NCBI GenBank assembly: GCA_032433595.1
Contig: JASWJB010000010.1
Location: 124,001 to 188,000 of the forward strand
DNA from: Conoideocrella luteorostrata
Taxonomy: Eukaryota > Ascomycota > Sordariomycetes > Hypocreales > Clavicipitaceae
Direction of reading: 5' to 3'
Length of the DNA stretch: 64,000 bases
Of this stretch, positions 1 to 10,921 are shown piece after piece. The first letter of the stretch is position 1, and the number at the start of each line of letters is the position of its first letter. Under the pieces are notes generated by a model. The model was given only the letters and a program-made list of their open reading frames with translations, made no database searches and had not been told where the DNA came from. The translations under genes and the position numbers were made by a program.

Positions 1-1954
1 ACCCCAATCGGCCAGTCTTCCTCCTGCGCTATCTCCTTCTTCGCGAGTCCCAGGACGACGACCAAAGACAGACCAAAATCTTAACGTTTCATCTCCTGCT
101 CCAGTGACTATCACACGTCCATCTGGACTCATTGCCAGATACAGAACGCGGTATGTATGCCCTGTAAGACTCGCAACCTGTGTCATTGACGGATATTTCC
201 AGACGACGATTTGATTCTGGCTATATCCATGAGTCGAAACAATTTCATTCGAGTTTTTGGACCATGCAATGTTGCAAACTTGGCTTCCGGTGTCAATTTC
301 ATTAATGATGCTTCCCTTTACTGTATCGTGGAAGATGATCCTTCTGTCTGCTGTACCTCCACCAGAGGCAAGAAGTCCACGTTGATGGGGAGACCAGGAG
401 ATGGCTTTCACTGCCGCCGTGTGATCGGAAAATTTCCATAACGGCGACTCAGATAGCTTATCCCACACCATTAACTTGTTGTCGTTCCCTCCACTGGCTA
501 GTTGACCATCTTCACAGTTCCACTTCAGCCCGCAAACCTCTTGCTTGTGACCGACTAACTTTTTCAGCCACTGGTCAGGCGCTCGAACGTCTCTATGATA
601 GATCAATCGGTCTCTAGACCCTGATGTAAGAATATGAGTATTCCAAGCTAAGGAGCCAACTCGTGCTGTATGTCCTGTCATTGTTCTGAGCCTCCTTGTC
701 TTCTCTGCATCCCAAATCTGTACAAGGCCCTTCCCGGTTCCAATGGCAAGATGTGTTCCCTTTTGTATCCAGGAGACGCTTGTCACCGTATCATCTTCCA
801 GTGTGCATAGCTTACTCACCTTACTTGTCTGAGCATTCCACATATACACGCTTGACCCGAGCCCCACTCCAAGAACGTTAGCACTACCCCAATCTACTAG
901 GTTCAGGTAGAAGTCGTCAGCCAGTTCAGGGGCATCAAGAACTTTATATGGTACCTTGCTGACAGTTCGGGGCTGGCGTCTAGGACTTAAAAGCATCTGC
1001 TGACTGCCAAACCGGACTGGCGACAGGCTGTATATCTCTGCTCTGGTATCTAGACTTGGTCCATGTCGGCTCTGAGGTGTTTTTGACGGGGTCAGATGGC
1101 CTGCCACGTGGTTATGATGCCGAGGAGACATGTAAGAAAAGAGATTCTTATGTGGCGTTGATGGCGTTAGTGACGAAGGCAGCGACGAGGTAGGGTTGTT
1201 ATTTGGTGGAGTTTGAGCTCTTCTTATGTCATGTGCCCGTGCCATAGAAGAACTTCCAGTGGAGTTCTCGGGTGAAAGCGCAGGAGGGTTAGCGTGAGGT
1301 ACAGAATTCTCGAAAAGCTCAGCCCGAAGCAGCGTTGAGAATGTTCTATTGGCTTCCTCGGCTATAATACGACACCATTAGCATAAACTGGTGGTCTTAC
1401 CTATTGAGACAATGGGAGCAAGAATCTTACTTTTTTGGAAATGAAGCTCTCCGTGCGGTATTCGTTTCTTTTGCTTGGATGGGGTAGCTGGGGATGCGTC
1501 TTCATGTAAAAGGCTGAAGCTAGCTTGGAGATCTTGGCCAGAGCGAGTCGGAATGAATCTTGCCAGTATCAGCATAAAGAAAATAGGCAAGTATGCGAGG
1601 TTTGAAGTCCTACCGATCACCATTTATTCTCTGCCGTTTTCTATGAGGACTCACACTCAGAGCGCTTTCGCGAGGTGGCCGCTGGAGGTCTCGCAGAGCA
1701 TTATTTACGGCATCCGCATCCAATGCCATGGCTCGTGACACATGGCTAGTCGTCATCCTACTACCTATCCTCCTAGTATTTCCGCCCTCGGTATCATGTT
1801 TTGATTCCTGTCGGCCTCTCTCTGCAGGCGGTGGCGGCGTAGCGATCCGACTTGGGCCAGATTTTGGTGTTGTTTCTGGGTCGACTATGAACTGAGCAGA
1901 TGGCGCAGTGATGATATCTGTAGAGGATGAAGCTTCTTCTAACTGGAATGCCAT
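1..1954 (-). CDS. cdh1: Cdh1/Fizzy-related APC/C activator, 3' end beyond window
   Basis: WD40 co-activator that brings substrates to the anaphase-promoting complex in late mitosis and G1. Exons on the minus strand are 1614-1954, 1431-1558 and 1-1361 (introns 55 and 69 bp); the visible 1830 nt stay in frame. The first splice junction restores the C-box DRFIPTRSG followed by DLQASFSLLHED, the APC/C-binding signature of Cdh1. Next come ANRTF and a long Ser/Pro-rich linker with many S/TP sites (TPSTP, MSPRH, LSPVRF, LSPRR), as expected for CDK inhibition. The propeller begins near YKVLDAPELADDFYLNL, with repeats such as VWDKLSESPLWKFSDH and LTGHTYRVL. The linker and ELFENSV segment favour Cdh1 over Cdc20. 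The start is the ATG before AFQLEEASSS. The C-terminal Ile-Arg tail is not reached, so the CDS is partial. Confidence 0.93.
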
Positions 1955-4294
1955 GATTTGACTTCCCGTCCGTAACTTTCGGTAAGATCGATTTATAATG
2001 TTCAACAACAATCTCAAAGTCAGAAATTGTGGAAAAAAAAGGTGGCGAATATGCGTGGTGTGATTGTGAGCTCTCGGGTTTGACTTGCAGACAACGTAAT
2101 CGTCAAAGCGCCGCACCTTGCTAGAAGGGCATACAGCCCCCGATGGCGAGTTTGACGCTCTACGTTACCCTGGTTATGTCGCACGTTCGCAATGTTGGAC
2201 TCTTCAAGATGGCGGTTAGGTAGACGTCAACCAAACACACCCATGCTCTCGCCAAACAGGGTATGGGACAAAGCAGAGAGTCCTTTGACAATGGTAAGTA
2301 TAAATATGACAGAAGGTTCTTGACGAAAATACGATTTGTGCTGCGAAGATTCGGAGGCGAGCAATGAGCGAATATGTAAGCTAATTGCTTGCTTGAGATG
2401 TAATTGTTGACAGCAGTGGCAACTAAAGCCATCTGAAGGAGGTCGAATTGTGGTAAACGGGGGAGATGGGTGGGCAGAGACGGCACTCGCGCTAGCACCG
2501 AGCCTTCACGCTACGCTTAACTAGGAAGAGTATATTTCCGGTGGGTCTGGCTCTGTGCCAGGCCATTATTATGGAGAGACGTGCCTACTACGTGTTATAG
2601 ATGCCAATGAACTGTGATTGTTTGTGTTGTCGTCTCAGCGCGGCTCTTATAGGGGAATATGTTTCACGGAGTTCGAGATCCTTACTCCGTAATCAAGAAC
2701 GATACTCGAAAAGCTTCCTATAATCAAAGTATAAAATTGCAAGTCGTATTCCCACTATGAGATACAAAACTCTTCTAGGATTTTGCCATTATCGGAGCCC
2801 TCCGACTAACCCAGTGCGAATCGACAGCATTCCCAGATTGACAGCGCGTCACGCCGTGAATCAATGTTGCGTTGAGAATTCAAGAAACAACGAAGCGTCT
2901 TTGACGAATCGCTTAAATACTCCAAATTGATCGAAGCCAAGTGCGCAGCAATTCACTAGTTCAGCAAATGGTGCTGCGAACGACTCATTGTATTACGATC
3001 CCTTCGCGAACAACGCACGCCCGCGTGAGGTGCTGTATTGTTGTTTGTTTACACGTAGCAGATTGTGACAAGGTGTTGCGTGTAATTAGCTGTCGCAAGG
3101 GCACAATCTTCCGCCCTGAGCCAATTCATCATCCCAGTCCGTATATTCTTAATACTTACGGAGTACTCCGTACGGAGTTACTAATCAACGTGCTGTACGG
3201 AGTAATGCACAAACAACACAGTAGGTCTAAATAAACTACTAATGAGTTTGCTTTTCTTCTTTTCTCCTAATGTTAGGCTACGAATAGGCTTCAGTATCCA
3301 TTAATCCATGCTTTAAGCATTATTCGCAATACGCATCTCCAGACTATGTTGGATACTTAGACTCATCCATATTAAGAATAGAACGGAGTCCTTCTCCATG
3401 CCTGTGCGGCTTTTGTTTGTACCTGACGTGGGTGGTTATGGCTGGCTCATTCGCCACACGCGTAGCGGCCCGTTGGGGCGGCCTTGATAAGCGCGTCCAT
3501 CTCGCGTTCCGCGAAGCTAAAGAAAGGGACACCAACTACCAGACATGGTAGCTCATACGTGTTCAGCGCCTACTCCGTACATTATTGTGCTTTGCACTCC
3601 ACTTTAAATGTATGGCATAGCATATCATGAACAAGGCTAATTTATCAGCGAGCGAAAGTAAAGGGGGAATGGAAATTCTTCGTCTTCAAAGGGGTGAGGC
3701 TATTCTCAACTGCATTGCGAAGCGCTACAACATCATGGCTCCGATGTGTGAAATTTCTTATACCTTACCAAGTGGTCTTACAGACTCGCTGTATATCCAA
3801 GCTACCTCTATAAGGCCACTACTCGCACCACAGGAAATATGCTAGTGGACTATACTCAGAAGTGAAGATGACAGAGGTTGCTTCAGTAACGACGCACGCA
3901 TGTAGCTTGCATCACCTTGGAGAAATGTCGCCATCGGGTCACTGGGCACATATGGACTGCATTTGCATAGATGGCGTGTATTGGCTTGGGGCCAATTCTT
4001 AATGCGGATCATATCTCATTGAATCTATAATAGTAAGAGTAAAGTAAACAGCAAACACCAGCCTTCCGCATAGGCATTATTCATGCGTCTTCAGCTTTGT
4101 CTAAATGGAGAGGGAGGTTGACGCTTGTTGTAAAGGCTATGGCACATCAGCTCTGGAAATTGGGCATAAAACATTGGAACTAGTCGCTCGTGGGGTATTG
4201 ACTACGTGAGGGAGTTGCAATCAAAATTGGAGGTTATTATGCCTCATGATACCGTAGTGTCCGGTTATAGCAATATCGACGCTGTTTCCGCCGA
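1955..4294. other. Intergenic region upstream of cdh1
   Basis: About 2.3 kb with only short unsupported ORFs. It holds the cdh1 promoter side and a cluster of the TACGGAGTA/TACTCCGTA motif (3157-3203 and 3571-3580). No RNA gene or transposon ORF was recognised. Confidence 0.6.
3157..3203. repeat. Palindromic TACGGAGTACTCCGTA cluster
   Basis: Positions 3157-3172 are a perfect 16-bp palindrome, TACGGAGTACTCCGTA, extended by another CGGAGT. A further TACGGAGTA lies at 3195-3203. The same 9-mer recurs in many gene-free stretches of this window, always in unique surroundings. Its function is not known to me. Confidence 0.85.
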
Positions 4295-5512
4295 TCATGC
4301 CTGAGCCTCGGCTTGCGCCAGCAGCCGCTGTCGCCAGTCATTACAGACATCCTCAAACCCACCAATCACCTCGCCGCAAATGTTTGCGCATTCTCGGCTC
4401 TCAAGGCGCTGGCTCCAATTACCTCGACTCAGCCATCTCTCGCCTTCCTCACGAAGCTCTTCATCACGTCGGATTTCAATCACTAACTCCTTTGCACTCT
4501 TTAATCGCCTTGTTGCCGTTGCCGTTGTTTGACGGGACATGTGTAGTGTATCAGACAAATAACTCAGGGTTTGAATCAACTCAGATGTAATAGTATGAAG
4601 AGCAGTTAATGAATTGAACGCAAAGGTCGACGGTCGCGGCATCTGGTCCGATAATGAGACCAACAGAGGAACTATGTCGTCGATCGCTTCACCATCAAGG
4701 GTAGGGGCCAGTGGTGATATAAGAGTAAATGTTAGGCCGTGTATTTGACGAGTCTGGTGCGTCAGGTGTGTAGTAAGTGCCGTGTGTGCGGTTATGAGTC
4801 TGTATGCTGTCAGTATTGCAACACTGGAAAACACTTTAATACAGAGGTCTAACCTCGAAGCGTTTCCCTCGACAGTCAACTGCGATCCAAGATCTCGCAG
4901 TCCATCCGTTACTCGCCGAAACACATCATCCCCCGGACCTCCATAGTTCTCCGTCCCGCGACGAGCCAGAGACTCGATCCCGTCGATTTTAGCCACCAAT
5001 GTTGGCGCCATGCCGGCACAATCTATGTCCGACTCAGAGCCATAATCACTACCATCGTACTCTGTTGCGTTTCCCCGATTCCCTCTTCCGTGTGATACAG
5101 GGAACCTAAGCTTGTTGTCGTTTCGGCACATGTAGGCTGTCGCAGGTACTGAAGCTGAGTCTAATTCACCACCTCCGGTGCATTTGATGGCATTACCCTG
5201 CATGTCGCGGCTCTGCATGCCCGGGACTGAATGCTGCCCATGTTCGTATTCGACATCATCTTCCTCACCCGAATCGGAAAAGGCGTCCGCAAGTTCGTCT
5301 GCCAGGTTGCCCATCCCTTTACTCGAAGCCCGACCACCGCTATTCAGAATCCCAATATCCATGTTGTCTTGCTGGCCAATGCCATTCAACCCCGGAGTTG
5401 CGGGTTCATGCGTGGGCGACTTTGATTGTCTCCGTACGTGAAGGTATTTTTGTTGGCTGTCAGCGGCTGAGGAGTTTCGAGAGTGTCGCGGTGTCGTGGG
5501 TGATGGGGACAT
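4295..5512 (-). CDS. Conserved fungal protein of unknown function
   Basis: I do not recognise a named family. The frame is open from the ATG at 5512 to the stop at 4295. A likely 54-bp in-frame intron at 4800-4853 (GT..AG, CTGAC branch site just before the acceptor) would be removed, giving about 387 aa. The N-terminal half is Ser/Pro-rich and acidic (SDSGEEDDVEYEH), probably disordered. The C-terminal half is helical and well ordered: FRRVTDGLRDLGSQL, then after the intron ITAHTALTTHLTHQTR, and a charged end with LVIEIRRDEELREEGERWL and a tail of WRQRLLAQAEAQA. A codon-in-frame leader before 5512 has no ATG. The protein resembles conserved uncharacterised Eurotiomycete proteins from memory only; role and location are unknown. 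Confidence 0.75.
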   Translation of the reverse strand: MSPSPTTPRHSRNSSAADSQQKYLHVRRQSKSPTHEPATPGLNGIGQQDNMDIGILNSGGRASSKGMGNLADELADAFSDSGEEDDVEYEHGQHSVPGMQSRDMQGNAIKCTGGGELDSASVPATAYMCRNDNKLRFPVSHGRGNRGNATEYDGSDYGSESDIDCAGMAPTLVAKIDGIESLARRGTENYGGPGDDVFRRVTDGLRDLGSQLTVEGNASRLDLCIKVFSSVAILTAYRLITAHTALTTHLTHQTRQIHGLTFTLISPLAPTLDGEAIDDIVPLLVSLSDQMPRPSTFAFNSLTALHTITSELIQTLSYLSDTLHMSRQTTATATRRLKSAKELVIEIRRDEELREEGERWLSRGNWSQRLESRECANICGEVIGGFEDVCNDWRQRLLAQAEAQA

Positions 5513-6340
5513 GCTGGCTGGGTGGCAAATAGGCTCCTTCGCGTAACAGTACTTGCTCAAATTGGGCGGGCTGGCAGTTCATAGACAAGTAGTCCTTGTC
5601 GACAGGCTAATATCATAAATATGCAAATTCGAGTTTATGATGGAGACGTTTCATTAATTGCGTCCCGACTGTACGTGCACTCCATACGGGTGGGATGTTG
5701 CAGTCGCGGGCTCCATGCCTGTCCGTCATGTGAGGTGCAAGTTTCCATCCATAACTAGTCGGATCTATACAAAGGGGGGGGCATAAAAATTCTGCACATA
5801 TTCGGGTATCTTTCACGCTAGCAAGTGTGTAAAACATTTGTGCCACATGCAGTACTCCGATTGGGCTAGAAATTCGATACATCTAGGGTAGGCAAATTTC
5901 GAACCTGCTCAAGAAGATAACATTTTGCACTAACATTCCTTGTAGTTGGTTGTTGTGTTATTTCCCACCTTTTTGCCCTATTGTACGAATGCTATAGGCT
6001 GATCCCTTCTCACCCCGGCGTTTCACGATTGCATGGCGCAATAATTATTAATTCAAACTCTCTGGAAACTTCATTAATTACAGTGGGGTCGTAGCTACTA
6101 CAAGCTCCCATATCTTCCTACGGCCCCACCATTGTCATCCTCTCAGGTAAGGTAACTCATGTCCAACTCACTCTCAACCATATCGTCTCTCGCACACCCA
6201 CATGTCTGGATGGATACGACAAAAAAATAATATACAAGCCTCGCTTCAGAGGAGCGACATGACAGTCTTGTGCGAAGCCCTGTACATATTCGAAAAAAGC
6301 ACACTATATATCGAATCCGAGGACACCCCCCCTACAGAAA
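5513..6340. other. Divergent intergenic region
   Basis: Separates the minus-strand unknown gene from plus-strand naa20 and should hold both promoters. It is partly AT-rich, with short TTAATTA-like runs near 6040-6080. No gene is supported. Confidence 0.6.
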
Positions 6341-6969
6341 ATGGCCACGTTTCGACGTTTCCGGCCAGATGATGTTAACAAAATCTCCAAATGCAACCTT
6401 GACCCCCTGACAGAAACGTATGAGCTAGGATTTTACTTACAATACTTTGCTAAGTGGCCTTCCCTATTCCAAATATGTGAAGACAAAAATGGCAACATTG
6501 TCGGCTACAGTGAGTTATCCCAACAATCTGAAAGTCACGACCCAGACTAACGAGTGATGTATCAGTCATGGGCAAGGTGGAATCATCCCCAGACGCCTAT
6601 AAGTACTCGGAGCACTACCTCCCATGGCACGCACATATTACTGCGCTTACCGTGGCACCCGAAGCCCGCAGGCTTGGAATTGGGAAAATTCTCACAGAGC
6701 AACTGGAGGCTGCGGCGGATGATAATAGCGCTTGGTTCGTAGACCTATTCGTCCGCAAAAGCAATAATCGAGCAATTGCATTCTACGAAAGCCTGGGCTA
6801 CAGCGTATTTCGTGTTGTCAAAGATTATTATGGTGACCACGCAACGGACCCTAGCAAAGCCTGCGAGGATGCGTTTGACATGCGGAAGTCTATGAGAAGA
6901 GACACGGAACACCAACATATTCGCAACGACGGCGAGAGTCATGAAGTAGACCCGGAAGACGTCTGGTAG
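6341..6969 (+). CDS. naa20: NatB catalytic subunit, N-alpha-acetyltransferase 20
   Basis: GNAT-family enzyme (Nat3/Naa20) that, with Naa25, acetylates nascent proteins starting Met-Asp, Met-Glu, Met-Asn or Met-Gln at the ribosome. Exons are 6341-6509 and 6566-6969; the 56-bp intron splices to GYIMGKVESS, giving 190 aa, close to the usual 175-200. Visible family features: MATFRRFRPDDV and NLDPLTETYELGFYLQY at the N terminus, WHAHITALTVAPEARR with the acetyl-CoA-binding RRLGIG loop, and FVDLFVRKSNNRAIAFYESL then GYSVFRVVKDYY near the end of the fold, with DAFDMRKSM. The acidic tail after residue about 165 is variable in the family. The start is the first ATG, directly before the conserved N terminus. 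Confidence 0.96.
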
Positions 6970-7964
6970 ACATCAGAACAATAAATCAGGTGCATCAGTG
7001 GTATTTACAACTCATTGAATGACTGCTACTTGCTTTTGAACTACATGCCAGGTTTTGAACGACATGCCACTAATGACAAGGCATCACAGCATCCAACGCA
7101 CCCTGCGTATTGCCTTTATCGTGGCACATACAGTGAAATCGTGACCAAATATATCAAAAGGGGTCGCCACTACATAATTGTGGTCTTCGGCTTCCTGGTA
7201 AACTATATTTATTCGCTGCAGGATAAGAGCATATGGAGCAAGCCTCAGGAGCTGATCAAGCACATCTTTCATACCTATCGTCTGGTTTGAGCTGCGTAAG
7301 TCATTAACACGTCAAGGAAAATTCATCCTAATTACCTACCGGCTGTTAGTCGCTGAATTGGGTGAGAAAGTTTCCGTCGAGGCGAGGTAAGCTTGATGGC
7401 TCCCGCAAGCCACCATGAAGAAGATCGTCCCGCTATGTTCTCTGCAAAAACTGTGTCTCAGCTCATTAGGCCTTGTGGCCGCTAGAGCCTTTAATTCTAA
7501 CCGGCTTAATGCTCAAAATCCTTCAGTAGCAGTACTATCAACTTCACTAAACAGTAATTAAGGTACATCAAATTTCAATGCATGCATGATGAGTCTCCTG
7601 TGTGCCTGTTGTCGCCAACAACGCCAAATATTAAAGCAGGCATACCAGGTTTCTCGAGAGTCAAATCAAGCACATGAAAATTAATAACGGGCTGACAAGC
7701 AAGTACTGGAACTGGATGGAGTCTGTCGTTCTGTGAATGGATGCCGCCTAATCATCGGATCTTTGGCGCGTTTGCGCGATTCCACTAGTCAGCACCAATT
7801 GCTCTGGTGTGCACTGCCCTTTTTTCTCTTCCGCAAGCTAATTTTCGTGTTCCCGTCCGCGACTTTGACGGCATCAACTATCAACCTATTGAATTCTATC
7901 ACCAGAGATCTTTAAAAACGTAGCACACACTCCTTCCTTATCTGCACGCTCGCCAAGGTTAAAA
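6970..7964. other. Intergenic region between naa20 and the RNA-binding protein gene
   Basis: About 1 kb, containing the naa20 terminator side and the promoter of the next gene. Pyrimidine-rich stretches precede the ATG at 7965. Short ORFs on both strands have no recognisable content. Confidence 0.6.
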
Positions 7965-9417
7965 ATGGCAACCACTTCGATGGATTACGAGGCGGCAGGT
8001 GGTGACCGGTATGACGGTAAGGTTCAATGCCGCAGAGCTCTGCAGCGCTTTCTACATATTCCGTTGCCTTTTGCATCACTATTACCAACATCATCATCAT
8101 CATGTACCTGGAGTGCGTGCTAACGCTTACTGTGGAATTAGATGAGGGCACGCGCTATGATCGTGACAATAGGAGTGCATCGCCTCGACCAGCTCGGGAC
8201 GAAAACGATGGTGGACGTCGTCGCTCAGCGTCACCAAATGGAAATACTGAAGGGTAAGTTGCCTCCCTCCCTGCTCGCTACTTGAACTCGAAAGAAGAAG
8301 CCCTTGTTCTAATAGGATAAAATTGGTGATATGCAGTATTTCTAAAGGTTCTTCCGGTCCTAAGGACGACGACGACGGTGCAGTCAACCCGGGCTCCAAC
8401 CTCTTTGTCACCGGCATACACCCTCGTTTGTCTGAAGCTGAAGTATCGAAGATGTTCGAGAAATATGGAGACGTTGAAAAGTGCCAAATTATGCGAGATC
8501 CTCATACCAAGGAGTCCCGTGGATTCGGGTTTGTCAAGATGGTCACTTCAGACCAAGCCGAGGCCGCGAAAGAGGGACTACAAGGTGATGAAATTGAAGG
8601 TCGTACTTTGAGCATTGAAAAAGCTCGTCGCGCTCGTCCCCGTACGCCAACCCCCGGCAAATATTTTGGACCACCCAAGAGAGGTACGCCATGACTTGAT
8701 TGTATCCATCAATCTAACTTTAGTTAACAATTTCTAGACCCGCGCCCTCGTTTTGATGACCGCCGTCGTGGTGGCTATGGCGGCGCTGGTGGCTATGGAC
8801 GTGACGACTCTTACAGATACCGTGGATATGAGCGGAACTATGATCGCCGACAGGATGATCGTGGCTACGACCGCGGTGGCTATGACCGTAGCTACGACCG
8901 CGGAGCCTACAGAGAGGATCGTCGATATGACGACCGTAGCTATACTCGTGACTCCGACCGAACCGGATACGAACGCAGAGACCGTGATGAATACTATGGC
9001 CGAGAGCGATACGCGGGACGTGAGGAGCGCGACCGCTACGGACCTCGTGGAGCCGCTGCTGGAGGCTATGAGCGTGACCGATATGACCGCCAAGCAGATC
9101 GTAGCGCCCCTAGAGATCGTGAACCAACTACGGGTAGTTCTGGCTACGGAGACTCAGCCCCCCGCACTGAAACTCGCGAAGCATACGGAGGTCGGCATGA
9201 CAAATACCCAATATCCGAGATTTCCACTGACTTTGATAGGAACCGATTCATCCACTCGATGAGTTCAGTGGTTTACCATCTGCACCTAAGCCGAGATCAG
9301 CTTAGAACCGCGTTCTTTGGGACTCGCTCATTGAGGCTCATTAGTAGCCTCGTTTTATCTCACGTCGATGTCTTCATGCAATTTCCATGGAGTACCGCGG
9401 CCTCGTGTCGGGATTAG
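7965..9417 (+). CDS. Tra2-like RRM protein with Arg/Tyr/Asp-rich tail
   Basis: Probable SR-like splicing or mRNP factor in the nucleus. Exons are 7965-8016, 8142-8253, 8337-8683 and 8738-9417 (396 aa as modelled). An RS-type N terminus (NRSASPRPARD, GRRRSASPNG) precedes one RRM at about residues 66-143, with RNP2 LFVTGI and RNP1 RGFGFVKM. RARPRTPTPGKYFGPPK follows, as in Tra2-type proteins. The long tail is low complexity and built from RGYDRGG, RRYDDR and RERYAGRE-like units, a typical RNA-binding or condensate-prone segment. The last roughly 60 residues after FDRN (HSMSSVVYHLHL to SCRD) do not look like the RGY tail. A missed 3' intron ending near 9239 (CTGACT..TAG) could change the C terminus. 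The RRM assignment is firm; the Tra2 orthology is inference. Confidence 0.85.
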
Positions 9418-10921
9418 ACGACTGAACAGAGCATCCTAATTATTATGACTGTTAGGGAAGGGAAGATTTAACAGTCCTCTTGAATTGTTTTACTAGTTTT
9501 CGTTTTGTGTGTGTTTTCGCCACGGTTTTCTTCTTTTCTTCCATTTTTGTTTTGGTTCTCCTTTCCTTTCTTATTTGCTTTCCTGTTGTTCACAGTTGGT
9601 CAGTTTTGCGGCGACTAGGTACGGAAGGACCAAATGTGGCAGCTCCCGAATCATTGCAGAATCAATATCTGCGTCATCGTCATATTGCACGGCAGAATTT
9701 GGTAGCTTTGGCATCGCAACTCTTCCCCACAGGCACTGGCCTCGGCATTTGGCCAAGTAAATCTCATATGCACTAAGTTCGCAATCGACGACGTCAGGCT
9801 GCTTCTTGCAGCTGCATGTATCATTATCATGAGAACAACTCTCCAACCTTGTGTTGCCGAGCTTAAATGGATCACAACTATCGGTATTCACAATCTGAGA
9901 ACGTTAAGCCACGCATTTTGTTAATTCGCCTCGCGTCGGGTAACTCGGAATTGATCGTGAAAATGCCGCCATCCACGACACAGCAGTTAAAATCTCCGTA
10001 ATCGTCTTCAACACCTCGACTGTCGCCACCTGCAGTGGCTGCGATGGCTGACGCTTGCATGAAGTGGCCACCATCATTCCGTCACACCTCGCGTTACAAC
10101 ATATTGCGTTGCCAATTATGATCCATCAGCAGCACATGACCGGACCTCTAATCCTTTATGAGCTGAGTCACTGCGCGGCTTCTTTCCTTGAGTTAGGTAC
10201 TACTTCTCAGCAAATGTCCCAGGCTAACCCGTTCTAAGTAAAGTAGGTAGCCTTGGATGGTTGAAGTCTTACTGCACCAAGATCATTCCTATTTACTGCT
10301 TACTCTCAGCCCCTTGAACCACAACCTTCAAAAATCTTTTCAGCCTGTCAAAGTCCCAGATCTCGTTTTCAACGATGCATAGTAAACAATATAACGAATA
10401 AATGCAGAAGTACAACACTATCTTCCAGCGACCTTTGGACCCCATCACGGGGGATAATGATTGAATACGACCATAATCCATTGTTACTGAATTATTATTT
10501 CTTCCTAACCAACTACGATTTGACGATATTTGACAGTACTTGGGAGGTAAATGGCTGTGGCCCACCGTTGCAGTCCAATATAGGCCCAAGATTTATGATG
10601 TTCTATGCTTGGTACGAACTTTGGTCGTATCGTTTCATCACAGTCGATGCTGGCATGGTGCGCCATGATTTACTTTAGGTGTGGGCGTCCTTGTCCACCA
10701 ATTCAATCTTAGGCGGATCAAATTGTGTATTTCCGCAACCCCCGGGTTCCACAGCGGTGACAAGCCAATTGCATTATTAGCCTTCGAGAAATTTCAAGTG
10801 CTATTACGCGGTCAATCACGTCACATCACGGAGATTGTGCTTTTGATCATGATATGATAAAGAAACTATTTTTGCTATCCCGTGAGTCCGTACATGTGTA
10901 TTCGCAACTGCGTTGTCACCG
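9418..10921. other. Intergenic region with a cysteine-rich open frame
   Basis: About 1.5 kb between a plus-strand and a minus-strand gene. The minus-strand frame at 9571-9891 lacks its own ATG but carries eight cysteines in about 50 codons (TDSCDPFKLG, SCSHDNDTCSCKK, VVDCELSAY, KCRGQCLWG) just after a TTCTCAG acceptor-like site. A second short frame at 9878-10060 contains DFNCCVVDGG. They might be exons of a small cysteine-rich protein, but I could not build a convincing gene with a signal peptide. Confidence 0.35.

Noticed and set aside
8734..9262. Val/Ile/Thr-rich and Met/Thr/Asp-rich frames on both strands
   Set aside because: They are shadows of the repetitive Arg/Tyr/Asp codons of the RNA-binding protein gene.
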